A stretch of DNA of 64,000 bases from Gammaproteobacteria bacterium 45_16_T64 (GCA_002162955.1 MABD01000009.1:124001-188000), one strand, 5' to 3'; positions 1 to 10,777 are shown, numbered from the stretch's first letter. Numbers and translations: made by a program. Notes: a model not told the origin generated them from the letters alone.

Positions 1-86
1 GCTTTGTCATAGCGCTGTAACAAAGATACACATACGCTTTGTATACCGACACAATGCTGCTATTAAGAATTACGAACAGCGGCAAG

Positions 87-1139
87 TTAATCCTCGACAT
101 CACCGACAGGGGTTCCATCCTGCTCAATATGCCGCTCAACCGCCTCATCTATCATTAAATCTTCTTCAATTTGTGCTTCAGAAGCCACCGCAGCATCACT
201 CTCATCCACTTCTTGCTCTAGTTCTTTTTGCGCTTCGAACTTTCGCAATACATCAGCCAAACCTTGGCTCTGAGTAGAAGATTCAGTTTCGGCTTCAGAC
301 TCGGGGGCAGACCCAGGTTCCTCTGACGTTTCCACACTTTCGACCTGGACAGCTTCGATAATAACATTATCGACTTTATCATGGGTTTCGCCACGAGTTA
401 CTTCAGCAATAGAATCTTCTACAGAAGCCTCTATTTCCTCAGCACTGCTCATCACTATCGCGCTATCAGTAGCTGACTCGGAAAGGCCCTCTTCTAGCGC
501 ACCTTCATCTATCACCTCGTTACCGCTGTCAGCATCGCAACTCTCGTCACCCACACCACTATCCCCCGGCACCACATCTTCTAGCTCAAGCTCTTCATTT
601 ATCTTATCGAAATCTCTAATTTCGGAGAGCGGCGGTAATTCAACCAAACTCTTGAGATCAAAATAATCCAAAAAAATACGCGTCGTTGCGAACATCGCAG
701 GCCTGCCTGGCACATCGCGATGACCAACAACGCGAACCCACTCCCGCTCCAATAGCGTTTTCATAATATGGGAGCTAACACTTACACCACGAATTTCTTC
801 AATCTCACCACGAGTAATGGGCTGGCGGTATGCAACAAGCGCCAACGTTTCAAGTAACGCTCGCGAATAACGCGCGGGTTTCTCTTCCCATAGCCGACTG
901 ACCCACTCTCCTACACCCTCGCTTGCCTGAAACCGGTACCCTGAAGCAACTTCCTTAAGCTCAACGCCACGCCCTGCATAATCCTCCTGCAACGCAGACA
1001 GTGCCTCTTTAAAATCATCTTTTGTCGGGCGTTCCTCATCGAAAAACAGTCCAGCGAGTCGCTCAAGATTCATCGGCTGCCCAGCCGAAAATAAAGCGCC
1101 CTCTACTATTTTCTTAATTTTTTCTTTGTCTAAGGGCAT
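87..1139 (-). CDS. scpB: SMC-Scp complex subunit ScpB with long acidic tail
   Basis: ScpB is the winged-helix kleisin-binding subunit that works with ScpA and SMC in chromosome condensation and segregation. Residues about 8-190 hold the paired winged-helix core, with the typical ALVAYRQPITRGEIEEIRGV segment and the PGRPAMFATT stretch. From about residue 195 to 350 the protein turns into a strongly acidic, low-complexity tail rich in Glu, Asp and Ser. Compact ScpB proteins are near 200 residues, so this one is long. It starts 3 bases after the scpA stop on the same strand, so the two are almost certainly co-translated. Identity is confident; the tail's role is unknown. Confidence 0.95.
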   Translation of the reverse strand: MPLDKEKIKKIVEGALFSAGQPMNLERLAGLFFDEERPTKDDFKEALSALQEDYAGRGVELKEVASGYRFQASEGVGEWVSRLWEEKPARYSRALLETLALVAYRQPITRGEIEEIRGVSVSSHIMKTLLEREWVRVVGHRDVPGRPAMFATTRIFLDYFDLKSLVELPPLSEIRDFDKINEELELEDVVPGDSGVGDESCDADSGNEVIDEGALEEGLSESATDSAIVMSSAEEIEASVEDSIAEVTRGETHDKVDNVIIEAVQVESVETSEEPGSAPESEAETESSTQSQGLADVLRKFEAQKELEQEVDESDAAVASEAQIEEDLMIDEAVERHIEQDGTPVGDVED

Positions 1140-1142
1140 TCA

Positions 1143-2093
1143 TTAAGCCTCTGCCGGTTCAACTTCTTCTGTTGCGGAAGTCTTTGCTTTCACATGAATT
1201 GAACCTAGTGGTTCATGTTGTATCAGCTCTATCAAGGATTCCTTCACCAACTCCAAGATCGCTAAGAAAGTCACTACCACGCCCAAGCGTCCCTCTTCCA
1301 CCGTAAACAGGCGTTCAAAAGGTACAAATCGCGTATCATCAAGACTCTCAAGTACTTGAGACATCCGCTCTCGCGTTGACAATTTCTCCCTCTCCACCTG
1401 ATGGCTCTCAAACATATCTGCGCGCTGCAATACATCTTGCAAAGCAAGCAACACATCTTTCAAATCAACCTCTGGTGGTGGGACTTCCTTTCTAAACCCT
1501 GGTGGCGCTGCATCCGCAATGAAGACATCGCGACCCACACGAGGCATATCTTCTATGTCTTCTGCCGCTTGCTTATACCGCTCATACTCCTGTAAACGAC
1601 GGATTAATTCAGCGCGCGGATCACTCTCATCCTCTTCTTCTTCATTTTGCCTTGGTAATAAACTGCGGGATTTTATCTCCCCCAACAGAGCAGCCATGAC
1701 GAGATATTCAGCAGCCAATTCAAAGTTCAAGGACTTCATTAGCTCAACATATTGCATATATTGAGCGGTAATCTCAGCGACAGAGATACTTAAAATATCA
1801 AGATTCTGACGTTTAATGAGATAGAGCAATAGATCCAAAGGCCCCTCAAACGCTTCAAGAAAGACCTCCAGTGCATCAGGTGGAATATAGAGATCCTCTG
1901 GCAGCTTTGTTACGGCTTCACCGTAAACAATAGCAAAAGGCATCTCTTCCTGTTTTGGTGCCGGGTCAGCATTACCTGTAATCACCGCGGCAACATTATC
2001 GGAAGCCTCGCCCGTTGGCGCGTCACTTGGCAGCGCTGACGTAGATTCCGATAACGCCATATCAGGCGACTGTAGCTCCAACTCATCTGACAT
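1143..2093 (-). CDS. scpA: Segregation and condensation protein A
   Basis: ScpA is the kleisin bridging SMC heads. The hallmark FEGPLDLLLYLIKRQNLDI block lies near residue 82, followed by the helical N-terminal domain and a C-terminal winged helix ending near residue 300. About 75 residues of Ala/Asp/Glu-rich, probably disordered sequence precede the core, which is longer than in the short family members. The gene sits 6 bases after trpS and 3 bases before scpB, giving a trpS-scpA-scpB operon as in many gammaproteobacteria. The ATG start is kept because the gap to trpS leaves no room for a longer form. Confidence 0.95.
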   Translation of the reverse strand: MSDELELQSPDMALSESTSALPSDAPTGEASDNVAAVITGNADPAPKQEEMPFAIVYGEAVTKLPEDLYIPPDALEVFLEAFEGPLDLLLYLIKRQNLDILSISVAEITAQYMQYVELMKSLNFELAAEYLVMAALLGEIKSRSLLPRQNEEEEDESDPRAELIRRLQEYERYKQAAEDIEDMPRVGRDVFIADAAPPGFRKEVPPPEVDLKDVLLALQDVLQRADMFESHQVEREKLSTRERMSQVLESLDDTRFVPFERLFTVEEGRLGVVVTFLAILELVKESLIELIQHEPLGSIHVKAKTSATEEVEPAEA

Positions 2094-2099
2094 GCTTAT

Positions 2100-3314
2100 C
2101 TACCGGTAGGCGAGTCCCATGGACTCCCGTACTTCTTCTAATGTTTGACGCGCAGCATCACGCGCCTTCTCATTACCATCTGCAATAATACTCTTAACCA
2201 AATCTGGGTCGGCAATATACTGACTCGCTCTCTGACGAATTGGCTCTAATTCTGCCTGTACTGCTTCAATCAAGGGTTTCTTACAGTCGACACAACCAAT
2301 ACCAGCGCTCTTGCAACCCTCTTGTATCCAGTCATGAACACCTGCATCGGTATACACTAGATGCCACTGCCAAACAGGGCATTTCTCTGGGTCACCTGGA
2401 TCGGTTCGCCGCGCCCGCGCTGGATCGGTAGGCATAGTGCGAATCTTGGAATTCACATCATCAGGCGCTTCACGCATTTTTATCGTATTAAAATAGGACT
2501 TTGACATTTTGCGTCCATCAAGCCCCGGCATTTTAGATGCTGCCGTCAGCAACGCCTGCGGCTCTGGCAAAATTACTTTACCACTCCCTTCGATAAAGCC
2601 ATGCAATCGATCTTTGTCCACCAACGCAATATTTTGCTGAGCACTCACTAGCGCATGAGCCGTCTGCAAAGCCTCATCATCACCCTGCTCTTGAAACTTT
2701 CTTAGAAGATTTCGATAAAGCTTGGCATTTTTCTTACCCATTTTACCAATAGCTTGATCAACCAATTGCTCAAAGCCCGGCTCTTTGCCATACATATGAT
2801 TAAAGCGACGAGCAACCTCACGAGTTAGCTCCACGTGAGCCACCTGGTCAGCCCCTACAGGAACTCTCCCAGCCCGATACATCAAAATATCTGCGCTTTG
2901 CAGCAATGGATAACCAAGAAACCCATAGGTGGCAAGGTCCTTTTCTTTTAATTGCTCCTGCTGATCCTTATAGGACGGCACTCTCTCTAACCAACCCAAA
3001 GGGGTCATCATTGATAGCAACAAATGTAATTCGGCATGCTCAGGCACGCGTGATTGGATGAACAGTGTCACTGCCCCAGGATTTACACCCGCGGCAAGCC
3101 AATCAATCACCATATCCCACACAGATTCTTCAATCACCCGGGGGTCTTCATAGTGCGTCGTTAACGCATGCCAATCAGCGACAAAGAAGAAACACTCAAA
3201 CTCGTGCTGCAACTCTACCCAGTTCTTAAGCACCCCATGGTAATGGCCTAGATGTAAACTACCAGTGGGTCTCATACCGGATAATACCCGCTGATCAGAT
3301 ATTACGGAACTCAA
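2100..3314 (-). CDS. trpS: Tryptophanyl-tRNA synthetase, TTG start
   Basis: This class I aminoacyl-tRNA synthetase charges tRNA-Trp. The HIGH-type signature is seen as PTGSLHLGHYHG near residue 17 and the KMSKS loop as GRKMSKSY near residue 268. At 404 residues it is longer than the roughly 330-residue E. coli type. Extra sequence lies ahead of the KMSKS loop, and a GIGCVDCKKP segment follows it, as in the long proteobacterial form. There is no ATG before the HIGH motif. The start is TTG, preceded by a GGAG ribosome site 6 bases upstream, so the TTG call is well supported. It heads the operon with scpA and scpB. Confidence 0.95.
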   Translation of the reverse strand: MSSVISDQRVLSGMRPTGSLHLGHYHGVLKNWVELQHEFECFFFVADWHALTTHYEDPRVIEESVWDMVIDWLAAGVNPGAVTLFIQSRVPEHAELHLLLSMMTPLGWLERVPSYKDQQEQLKEKDLATYGFLGYPLLQSADILMYRAGRVPVGADQVAHVELTREVARRFNHMYGKEPGFEQLVDQAIGKMGKKNAKLYRNLLRKFQEQGDDEALQTAHALVSAQQNIALVDKDRLHGFIEGSGKVILPEPQALLTAASKMPGLDGRKMSKSYFNTIKMREAPDDVNSKIRTMPTDPARARRTDPGDPEKCPVWQWHLVYTDAGVHDWIQEGCKSAGIGCVDCKKPLIEAVQAELEPIRQRASQYIADPDLVKSIIADGNEKARDAARQTLEEVRESMGLAYR

Positions 3315-3414
3315 TGCAATCTCCTGATTTTTAACATTATTTTATGAAGTAGCAGCAAAAAGCATTCACTCATAGCTGCCGAAGGTCTCTTATGATTGGG
3401 GATTATAGCGGTAT

Positions 3415-4038
3415 CTACGACATAAAGGGAGAGGGGTCCCCTTTCCCTTCACGAATCACTTCTGGATAATCGTCAGTCATATTCACTACCGTGGTGCACT
3501 CCATTTCTCCCCAGCCACCATCTATCACCAAGTCAACTTGCTTACCCATAGACAGAAATATCTCTTCTGGGTCCGTCATTGGGTATTCATCATCCGGCAT
3601 CTGCAATGTAGCTGTCATCATTGGCTCATCTAGCTCTTCCAATAAAGCCAGTACAATTGGGCACTCCGGCACACGCAATCCAATAGTTTTTTTCTTGGGG
3701 TGCATCAGCCTTCTAGGGACCTCCGCCGTTGCGCGGAGAAGGAATGTATAACAGCCTGGAGTATTATGCTTGAGCAACCGGTAAGCTACATTGTCTACTC
3801 GAGCGTAGGTCGCAAGCTCAGATAGGTCGCGACATAACAAGGTAAAGTCATGCTTTGAATCTAGCCGCCTTATCGCCACGATACGGTCTAGAGCACTCTT
3901 GTTACCCATTGCACAGCCAATGGCATATGCTGCATCTGTCGGGTAGATAGCCACCCCACCCTTACGAATAATCTCGGCAGCCTGTTTAATCAACCGTTGC
4001 TGAGGTGATACTGGATGAACACGAAAAATTTGCGACAT
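3415..4038 (-). CDS. yciO: YciO-type Sua5/YrdC family protein
   Basis: The protein belongs to the Sua5/YrdC/YciO family, whose TsaC members make threonylcarbamoyl-AMP for t6A tRNA modification. YciO itself is a paralogue with a less settled role. The family KxR..K...L region appears as IRRLDSKHDFTLLC, with GGVAIYPTDAAYAIGC near the N terminus and PGCYTFLL further on. I place the start at the ATG overlapping the stop of the PHP gene by one base (TAATG), giving 207 residues, close to E. coli YciO (206). This overlap implies translational coupling, and the rnm-yciO pairing matches E. coli. Confidence 0.9.
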   Translation of the reverse strand: MSQIFRVHPVSPQQRLIKQAAEIIRKGGVAIYPTDAAYAIGCAMGNKSALDRIVAIRRLDSKHDFTLLCRDLSELATYARVDNVAYRLLKHNTPGCYTFLLRATAEVPRRLMHPKKKTIGLRVPECPIVLALLEELDEPMMTATLQMPDDEYPMTDPEEIFLSMGKQVDLVIDGGWGEMECTTVVNMTDDYPEVIREGKGDPSPFMS

Positions 4039-4874
4039 TACGCAAACAACTCCCAAATGGGTTTGCAATCAGAAGGTAGCGGAGGAAATTTACCTAAACT
4101 TACCCAGCGACCTGTAGGCCCATGATAATCACTGCCTGTTGAGCAATATAGACCAAATTCCTTTGCCAAGGCAGCTGCGGTTTGTGATTGCTCTTTATTT
4201 TGAGTGCCGGTAGAGACCTCAATACCCTCTCCACCAGCCTCACTGAACGCGGCAACCAGTCGAGAGAGTTTCATTCGAGTAAGCTTGTATTTGCCTGGGT
4301 GGGCAAGTACGGCGACACCGCCAGACTCCTTGATCACCGACACAGCACCGGCAACTGAAACCCACTCCGTTTTCACAAAGGCCTTTTTACCATTACCTAG
4401 AAATTTGCTAAAAACTTTGTCCATATCCTTACAATGGCCCTGATCTACCATCGCTTTCGCAAAATGCGGTCGACCAGGCACATGACCATTCGCATTAGAT
4501 ACAGCAAGATCGTATATCTCGGGAAAACCCAATTTCGATAGTTTCTCCCCCATCCCCACCGCACGCTCAACACGGAAAGCTTCTTGCTGCTGAAGCAGTG
4601 CAACTAATGCAGGTGCTTCAGTATCCACATTGAGGCCAACAATATGGATATCCTGGTTGGACCAGCGGGAGGATATCTCAACCCCGGCCATGACATTGAC
4701 GCCAACCAATTCACCCTCGGCTTTCGCCTCCCGAATGCCGGCAGTGGTATCATGATCGGTAACTGCTAACACCGTAACCCCCGCGTCTTTTGCGGCCTGC
4801 ACTAGGGTTGCAGGGGCTAACTCCCCATCTGATGCCGTGGTATGACTGTGAAGATCGTAGATTTTTGAACTCAT
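4038..4874 (-). CDS. rnm: PHP-domain phosphoesterase, RNase AM (YciV/TrpH)
   Basis: This is a PHP-domain metal-dependent phosphoesterase of the YciV/TrpH family. Characterised members remove nucleotides from the 5' end of short RNA, help mature 5S/16S/23S rRNA ends, and hydrolyse 3',5'-nucleotide bisphosphates. The metal site is visible as DLHSHTTASDGEL at residue 7, TDHDTT at about 40, HIVG, LAHPGKY near 190, and GSDYHGP near 247. At 278 residues the length fits. It is followed by yciO with a one-base overlap and diverges from yciB across a 121-base gap that must hold both promoters. The enzymatic role is taken from the family. Confidence 0.9.
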   Translation of the reverse strand: MSSKIYDLHSHTTASDGELAPATLVQAAKDAGVTVLAVTDHDTTAGIREAKAEGELVGVNVMAGVEISSRWSNQDIHIVGLNVDTEAPALVALLQQQEAFRVERAVGMGEKLSKLGFPEIYDLAVSNANGHVPGRPHFAKAMVDQGHCKDMDKVFSKFLGNGKKAFVKTEWVSVAGAVSVIKESGGVAVLAHPGKYKLTRMKLSRLVAAFSEAGGEGIEVSTGTQNKEQSQTAAALAKEFGLYCSTGSDYHGPTGRWVSLGKFPPLPSDCKPIWELFA

Positions 4875-4995
4875 AAAGGCTGCTTTTCGTGCTTATCGTT
4901 GTCAAATATTCTATCATTGGAAGCCTTTTATGTAACGGCACCCACTGATATTAGTTCCTATTCGCGCTCTTCATTGGAAAACTGTATTAATCACT

Positions 4996-5643
4996 ATGAA
5001 ACAATTTTTTGATTTTTTCCCTGTCGCCATTTTCGTCGGCATCTACTTCTATACAAATGACATCATTTTATCCACCAAATTTTTGGTGGGCGCTAGTGGT
5101 GTCCAACTTGCGATTGGGTTACTTGTCTTTAAGAAAGTCGAGAAAATGCACTTGTACACATTCTTGGTATTGGCTGTGATGGGCGGGTTAACCATTGCAC
5201 TCAAAGACCCCATATTTATCATGTGGAAACCTACAGTCATCAACTGGACATTTTCGATGGTTATCTTAGGCAGCCAATTCATCGGAGACCGCCCCATAGT
5301 CCAAAGGCTTATTGAAGGCCTATTAAAACAGGCCCCCGATATATCATTGGATGTCCCCCAGGATAAATGGAGATTACTGAATATTACTTGGGTATTCTTT
5401 TTTATCTTTTTAGGCGCCGTGAATATCTATGTGGCGAAGAACTACGAAGAGAGCACCTGGGTTACCTTTAAACTCATCGGAATGACACTCTTCAATTTAG
5501 TGTTTTTTGCAGCTCAATTTGCTTATCTATCTCGTTTTATGAGTGAACTCCCAGAAACTTCTGAAACGACAGAGGATAATGCCGCAATGACATCCGCGAC
5601 AGAACTAGACGTGACCCCTAACAAGTCACAAGAACAGGAATAA
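4996..5643 (+). CDS. yciB: Inner membrane-spanning protein YciB (septation protein A family)
   Basis: YciB is a multi-pass inner membrane protein linked genetically to cell division and envelope synthesis. The start [19 protein letters not shown] is diagnostic. Five or so hydrophobic helices follow up to residue 180, with the conserved KPTVINWTF and [15 protein letters not shown] segments. The last 30 or so residues are a hydrophilic Thr/Glu-rich tail absent from E. coli YciB (179 residues). It is followed 4 bases later by the yciI gene, an arrangement conserved across gammaproteobacteria. Confidence 0.95.
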   Translation: MKQFFDFFPVAIFVGIYFYTNDIILSTKFLVGASGVQLAIGLLVFKKVEKMHLYTFLVLAVMGGLTIALKDPIFIMWKPTVINWTFSMVILGSQFIGDRPIVQRLIEGLLKQAPDISLDVPQDKWRLLNITWVFFFIFLGAVNIYVAKNYEESTWVTFKLIGMTLFNLVFFAAQFAYLSRFMSELPETSETTEDNAAMTSATELDVTPNKSQEQE

Positions 5644-5647
5644 CTAC

Positions 5648-5947
5648 ATGCTTTACGCCGTTATATCAGAAGACGTTGAAAATAGCCTTGAAAAACGCCT
5701 AGCCGCACGCCCAGATCATTTGGCGCGCCTTGACAATCTGAAATCCGAAGGCCGCTTATTTGTTGCCGGTCCATTTCCCGCACTTGATACCGAGAACCCT
5801 GGCGACGCAGGTTTTACTGGCAGTTTAGTCATTGCAGAATTTGACAGCTTAGACTGCGCACAGCAATGGGCTGATAATGATCCTTACATTGCTGCTGGTG
5901 TATATGCAAATGTTACTGTAAAGCCATACAAGAAAGTACTACCCTAA
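5648..5947 (+). CDS. yciI: YciI family protein
   Basis: This is a small soluble ferredoxin-fold protein of the YCII family, some members of which act as dehydrochlorinases or binding proteins. The family His and Asp appear in RPDHLARL (about residue 23) and [10 protein letters not shown] (about residue 78). The length of 99 residues is normal. It is tightly coupled to yciB with 4 bases between stop and start, so it is probably co-transcribed. The biological substrate is unknown even in model organisms. Confidence 0.92.
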   Translation: MLYAVISEDVENSLEKRLAARPDHLARLDNLKSEGRLFVAGPFPALDTENPGDAGFTGSLVIAEFDSLDCAQQWADNDPYIAAGVYANVTVKPYKKVLP

Positions 5948-5997
5948 GACCCCATAGTGAGACGCTCACATTAGGAACTGAACAAAAGGAATAGCAC

Positions 5998-6669
5998 GTG
6001 AAAAGCCTCCCAACCCTACTATTTACCGCCTTTTTAGGACTCTATTTACTCCCCTTGTCTACTCAAGCTGAAACCCAATACATCAGGGATGAAATTAGAA
6101 TTGAGATGCATTCAGGCCCCACCACAGGGTATAGAATTATTCGCTATCTAAAAAGTGGCGACGCAATGTCCGTTAAGAAGCGCTCTGAAGATGGAAAATG
6201 GCTCAACGTCGATGCAAAAGGTACCGCCGGTTGGATCCAAACAAAATATGCAACCCAATCTCCTATTGCCAAAGCTCTCCTAAAGCAGTCTCTGCAAGAA
6301 AAAGTGAAGCTCTCAGAAGAAAACAGCTCATTAGCTGCTCGGTTAACTGAGACTCAGGCAGAGCTAAAGTCAATCAAGACGCTACAATCTAGCTTAGACG
6401 CATCCAATAGCAAATTAAAATCTAAACTAGATTCCATTGAAAAGACGGCCAGCAATGCCATCAATACCTCTCGCTCCTATCAGCTCCTACAAGAACAAAC
6501 CGAACTGTTAAATGTGAAACTGGAACAACTAGAGGAAGAAAATAAAATCCTAGCCAGCGACAATTTAGAAGACGGTATTATCTGGGGCATTATAGCAATG
6601 ATTGTTGGTGCAATATTGACACTTACTATCCCTAAGATGTCTACCCAAAAGCGCCGCAGCGAATGGTAG
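5998..6669 (+). CDS. TIGR04211-type SH3 domain membrane protein (YgiM-like)
   Basis: The order of parts is signal peptide (residues 1-24, ending LSTQA), bacterial SH3 domain (about 26-92, with RDEIRIEMHSGPTTGYRIIRYL and GWIQTKY), a coiled coil of about 90 residues, and one C-terminal membrane helix (about 193-213) followed by a basic tail. This is the layout of the YgiM/TIGR04211 family, anchored in the inner membrane with SH3 and coiled coil in the periplasm. The start is GTG with AGGA about 8 bases upstream. It lies 50 bases after yciI and may belong to that operon. Function is not established. Confidence 0.85.
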   Translation: MKSLPTLLFTAFLGLYLLPLSTQAETQYIRDEIRIEMHSGPTTGYRIIRYLKSGDAMSVKKRSEDGKWLNVDAKGTAGWIQTKYATQSPIAKALLKQSLQEKVKLSEENSSLAARLTETQAELKSIKTLQSSLDASNSKLKSKLDSIEKTASNAINTSRSYQLLQEQTELLNVKLEQLEEENKILASDNLEDGIIWGIIAMIVGAILTLTIPKMSTQKRRSEW

Positions 6670-6704
6670 AGTATCGCCATAGGAGCGCCATTAGCAATGG
6701 TGCT

Positions 6705-7085
6705 CTACCCCTTGCCACATTGATAAGCATTCGCGACTATTTCAACTTTGAACAAGCCAAGCCGAGTGCGTAGCATCTTTTGATATTCCCGATTATCCGT
6801 TACCTGCACCGTATTTGCACCAAGTTCAATGGCTTTGTCTTCCAGGTCATCTCTAGCATTCTCCCGCAAATTATCATTGGATAAGAAGATAGTTAGATAG
6901 GCATCGTCATCACCCGATTGCCCTACAACCTCCTCAAGCAGCTCGCATTCGCGCGCAACAATATATTGATTGTCATTCTTTCCCACCCAATAGATACCGT
7001 CTTGAGTCCCCAATATTTGACACCCCGCGAGCAGCCAAGAAGCCCCCCCCGCTAAAAGCATCGCCTTATACCTCATGCTAATCAT
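6705..7085 (-). CDS. Small lipoprotein, DUF4156-like
   Basis: The chosen ATG is followed by a short charged stretch and a lipobox (LLAGC, Cys about residue 22), so the product is a lipoprotein of about 105 residues after processing. An in-frame extension of some 49 residues upstream lacks export character, while this ATG has GGGG 6 bases upstream; hence the shorter form. The mature part contains ELGANTVQVTD, resembling the DUF4156/YjeI small outer-membrane lipoproteins, but this match is tentative. It is convergent with the SH3 gene; a hairpin with one G.T pair at 6683-6705 overlaps its stop. Confidence 0.7.
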   Translation of the reverse strand: MISMRYKAMLLAGGASWLLAGCQILGTQDGIYWVGKNDNQYIVARECELLEEVVGQSGDDDAYLTIFLSNDNLRENARDDLEDKAIELGANTVQVTDNREYQKMLRTRLGLFKVEIVANAYQCGKG

Positions 7086-7276
7086 ATACATCCCCACTAT
7101 CTTCGATTTTTGAGCTAATACTAACACTTCCCGCCCGAGACAAAAGGCACAAACACGCCAAAATTCAATAAGCTGCGCGCCATTCTTGTACATAATCATC
7201 ACCTTCGAGAGTACTGAGTGCTCAATCGCCAAATATTGCTAACCTTAAAGGGAGCGAACACACAAAAGGTTTTGCA

Positions 7277-10200
7277 ATGGCTAAATATGCACTCTCCATT
7301 TTCTTGACCTCATTAGCACTGCTACTTGTGCCAATGTCTCAAGCATCTGAGACCGTGTCTGGTGCCACCAAGTCGTACGTGCTCGGAAAGCACCTTCGCT
7401 ATACTATTGATGATACCGGCACGCTAACAATCAACGAGGTAAGAGAACAGGAGTCTCGATTGCAGTGGCAGAAAAGCTCTCAAGATATTCCCAACCTCGG
7501 TTTCGGTACTCAAGTCTACTGGTGGAATTTCACCTTAAACACGCAGACTCCGCTTTATACTTCTTGGCTACTAGAGATCGCGTACTCCCTACTGGACGAT
7601 CTAAACCTCTATGTATACCAGGATAATCGTCTCATTAAGAAGCTCTCACTTGGCGACAAACTGACGTTTGCTGAACGTGAAATACAACACCGAAACTTTC
7701 TCCTTCCATTAACCCTTCAGGCCAACAGTCATTACTCCATCTACATCAAGCTCAAGACCACGAGCTCGGTGCAATTACCACTTACATTATGGGAAAACAA
7801 TCACTTCTGGGAACAAGACGCGGCTTCGTCCACTTACAAAGCGTTGTTTTTTGGTGGCATGCTATTAATCTCTATCTATAATCTAGCGCTGTTTTTTTTC
7901 CTCCGCGAGCGAGTTTATATCTACTATGTCGTTTTTGTGATTGGCATGCTCGGATTACAATCAGGTATTAATGGTATGGCCTACCAATACCTATTCCCAT
8001 CATCACCAGCGCTACAAGACAAAACAATCATTCTTTCCATGGTAATTTTGGTACTCTTTGGCTCCCTATGCGCCAAGCACTTTCTAAAACTGCAAACACC
8101 AAAACACGCAAAGTTCCACCCATTAAACTATGTCGTCGCGGTCTGCACCCTCCTGTTTATCCCTGCGCTCAGCCTTCCATACAATATGACAATTAAACCT
8201 CTAATACTCTTCACTGTCTGCTTATCAATGAGCTGGCTTTACTTGGGAATTGCTCAATGGAACAAAGGTAATCAAGCTGCCAAGTTGTTTGTGCTCGCAT
8301 GGATTGCCCTATTGCTCGGGGGAGTCATTCTAGCATTTAATAAAATCGGCATAATTCCCATTAACTATTTTACGGAAAGCGGTTGGGAAATAGGTTCACT
8401 GATCCAAGCAACGCTACTTTCCATGGCCTTAGCCTCTCGCATCAATGATGAGCGAGAAGCAAAAACAAAAGCGACCAGGAATGCGCTGGAAGCAAATTCG
8501 AGAGCCGTAGACAACCTTCTAAAATACCAATCACTATTCGAAAACGCTGTCGATGGTATTTTCAAATGCTCATCAGAATATCGCTTTACCCACGCAAACC
8601 CTGCTTTAGCCAAAATGTTAGGGTATACATCACCTGAAGAGCTGATCAACGAAGTTCTCGACATTCGAGAATCATTATTTTTCGATCACGACACTGGTAA
8701 GAATCTTTTTGAACAATTGTTTATTGCAAAGAAAACGACAGAATACGAAGTGCAGCTAAAATCCAAGAATGGGAGTCCGGTCTGGGGCAGCGTCTCTATT
8801 AGCATTATACCCACACTTACCAATGACGGACTCTATGAAGGTTCAATTAGAGAAATATCAGAACGCAAAGAAAAAGAAAAAGCCGAAGAAGCACAAAGGG
8901 AAGCTTTTGCGGCCACACAGGCTAAAACAGACTTCCTCGCCAATATGAGCCACGAAATTAGAACACCATTAACGGCCATCATCGGTTTCGCAGAATCGAT
9001 CCGGGACGACGACCTCGATCAAGAATCCCAAAACAATTTTGTCGACACTATAATACGTAGCGGACAACATCTTCTCCATGTTATAAACGAGATTCTCGAC
9101 CTATCAAAAATAGAGGCTAACAAACTAGAAGTAGAACACATCCAGGTTGACCTTTTTAAGGTCTTATTTGAAGTACAATCGTTTTTTGAAATGAAAGTAC
9201 GCGCAAAAGGAATGGCCTTTTTCGTACACCATACTTTTCCTCTACCTCGAACTTTCTTATCCGACGTGACTCGTCTAAAACAAGTATTGCTCAATTTATG
9301 CAGCAATGCGCTCAAGTTTACCGACGAAGGTGGCGTTAATATTGAGGTATCCTGTCACCCAGACAAAGAATTGATATATTTTTCCGTAATCGATTCTGGG
9401 ATTGGTATGAGTAAAGAGCAACAAGCCAAGGTTTTTGGTGCTTTCACTCAAGCTGACTCTTCCACCACCCGCACCCACGGCGGTACCGGCCTTGGACTTA
9501 GTATCGCAAAAAAATTGGCGAATCTTATGGGTGGAGATATTACCCTGCAGAGCGTAGAAGACATAGGTAGCCGTTTCACCGTTAGCGTCGCAACAGGCAA
9601 CCTCGATGACACAGAATGGATCAACGATGACCACACCGCCCGCCTCACACAAGAAAAGACACTTGGTGAGGCCATCATCCCTACACTTAAAGGGCGCGTA
9701 CTTTATGCGGAGGATAACCTAGACAACCAACGCCTTATTGGTATGTTAGTCACGCAAACTGGCGCGGAACTCACAATTGCTGAAAATGGCGCAGAAGCGA
9801 TGACAAAAGCACTCAGCGCTGAATTTGACTTAGTTCTAATGGATATTCAGATGCCAATCATGAGTGGCACTACCGCGACAAAACTACTGCGCAACAATGG
9901 ATACCCTAAGCCCATCGTTGCTATCACAGCAAACCTGATGGATCACGAAATAAAATCGTACATAGATGCAGGTTGTGATGGATACCTTTCCAAACCTGTT
10001 CAGCGGCATTGTTTCTATGAAATGCTGAAGCAATATCTTACAGTCATCGCTGAGACGCAAAAAACAACAACGCCTGAATTAACAAACAAATTATTGGTAA
10101 ATGGGACCGTACTTGTCGTAGACGATAATCCCGACAACATCCGCCTTTTTTCCCTACAACTTGAATTAACGGGTGCAACAGTTACCACAGCAACAAACGG

Positions 10201-10777
10201 TGAAGAAGCATCCGAGCTCGCGCTCACCTATGGCTACGATATCATATTGATGGATATCAACATGCCATATATGGATGGGAAAGACGCGACTCAATTACTA
10301 CGAAGCGCGGGGTACAGCCGCCCCATATACGCACTAACTGCTGAAGATAGCAGAGTAGAAATAGAGAGTTATCTCTCTCATGGTTTCAACGGCTATCTCC
10401 CCAAACCCATGGATAAACCAAAACTCTTTGAGGTTCTTGAGACACACTTAGCAACCGATTATACCGCTCAACACCCTCCCTCCGACAACCAACTTCTTTC
10501 TGACCCACAGTTTGCACCGGTCATTCAGCAATTTCTGTTTGGGTTGCAACAGACCCTGAGAGAACTTGATCACGCAAAAGCCATGGAAGACTGGGATCAA
10601 TTACTCGACTTATCACACCAATTAAAAGGGAGCGGAGGTAGTTTTGGGTACCCTGACGTAAGCCTTCTAGCGCGAGAGCTAGAAGGCCAATTAAAACAAC
10701 GCGCTTACACCCAGATAGACATCCCATTCAACCAACTCAGGGCCCTAGTTGAACAGCTAAGTCAGCAAGAAATATAA
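7277..10777 (+). CDS. 7TMR-DISM hybrid sensor histidine kinase with PAS, two REC and Hpt domains
   Basis: A complete phosphorelay sits in one chain of 1166 residues. It has a signal peptide (1-23), a periplasmic 7TMR-DISMED2 carbohydrate-binding-like domain (about 35-170), seven membrane helices (about 188-390), and a PAS domain (about 415-530). The HisKA domain has His559 in MSHEIRTP. The HATPase domain shows DSGIGMS and [12 protein letters not shown]1 has acceptor Asp near 855 (MDIQMP), REC2 has Asp near 992 (MDINMP), and the C-terminal Hpt has His near 1114 (HQLKGSGGS). All catalytic residues look intact. A single-domain response regulator follows 103 bases later and is a plausible output partner. 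The ligand is unknown. Confidence 0.93.
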   Translation: MAKYALSIFLTSLALLLVPMSQASETVSGATKSYVLGKHLRYTIDDTGTLTINEVREQESRLQWQKSSQDIPNLGFGTQVYWWNFTLNTQTPLYTSWLLEIAYSLLDDLNLYVYQDNRLIKKLSLGDKLTFAEREIQHRNFLLPLTLQANSHYSIYIKLKTTSSVQLPLTLWENNHFWEQDAASSTYKALFFGGMLLISIYNLALFFFLRERVYIYYVVFVIGMLGLQSGINGMAYQYLFPSSPALQDKTIILSMVILVLFGSLCAKHFLKLQTPKHAKFHPLNYVVAVCTLLFIPALSLPYNMTIKPLILFTVCLSMSWLYLGIAQWNKGNQAAKLFVLAWIALLLGGVILAFNKIGIIPINYFTESGWEIGSLIQATLLSMALASRINDEREAKTKATRNALEANSRAVDNLLKYQSLFENAVDGIFKCSSEYRFTHANPALAKMLGYTSPEELINEVLDIRESLFFDHDTGKNLFEQLFIAKKTTEYEVQLKSKNGSPVWGSVSISIIPTLTNDGLYEGSIREISERKEKEKAEEAQREAFAATQAKTDFLANMSHEIRTPLTAIIGFAESIRDDDLDQESQNNFVDTIIRSGQHLLHVINEILDLSKIEANKLEVEHIQVDLFKVLFEVQSFFEMKVRAKGMAFFVHHTFPLPRTFLSDVTRLKQVLLNLCSNALKFTDEGGVNIEVSCHPDKELIYFSVIDSGIGMSKEQQAKVFGAFTQADSSTTRTHGGTGLGLSIAKKLANLMGGDITLQSVEDIGSRFTVSVATGNLDDTEWINDDHTARLTQEKTLGEAIIPTLKGRVLYAEDNLDNQRLIGMLVTQTGAELTIAENGAEAMTKALSAEFDLVLMDIQMPIMSGTTATKLLRNNGYPKPIVAITANLMDHEIKSYIDAGCDGYLSKPVQRHCFYEMLKQYLTVIAETQKTTTPELTNKLLVNGTVLVVDDNPDNIRLFSLQLELTGATVTTATNGEEASELALTYGYDIILMDINMPYMDGKDATQLLRSAGYSRPIYALTAEDSRVEIESYLSHGFNGYLPKPMDKPKLFEVLETHLATDYTAQHPPSDNQLLSDPQFAPVIQQFLFGLQQTLRELDHAKAMEDWDQLLDLSHQLKGSGGSFGYPDVSLLARELEGQLKQRAYTQIDIPFNQLRALVEQLSQQEI

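Noticed and set aside
1-10. An ATG on the minus strand at the left edge, possibly the next operon gene (rluB)
   Set aside because: Only ten bases remain, so neither identity nor reading frame can be shown.
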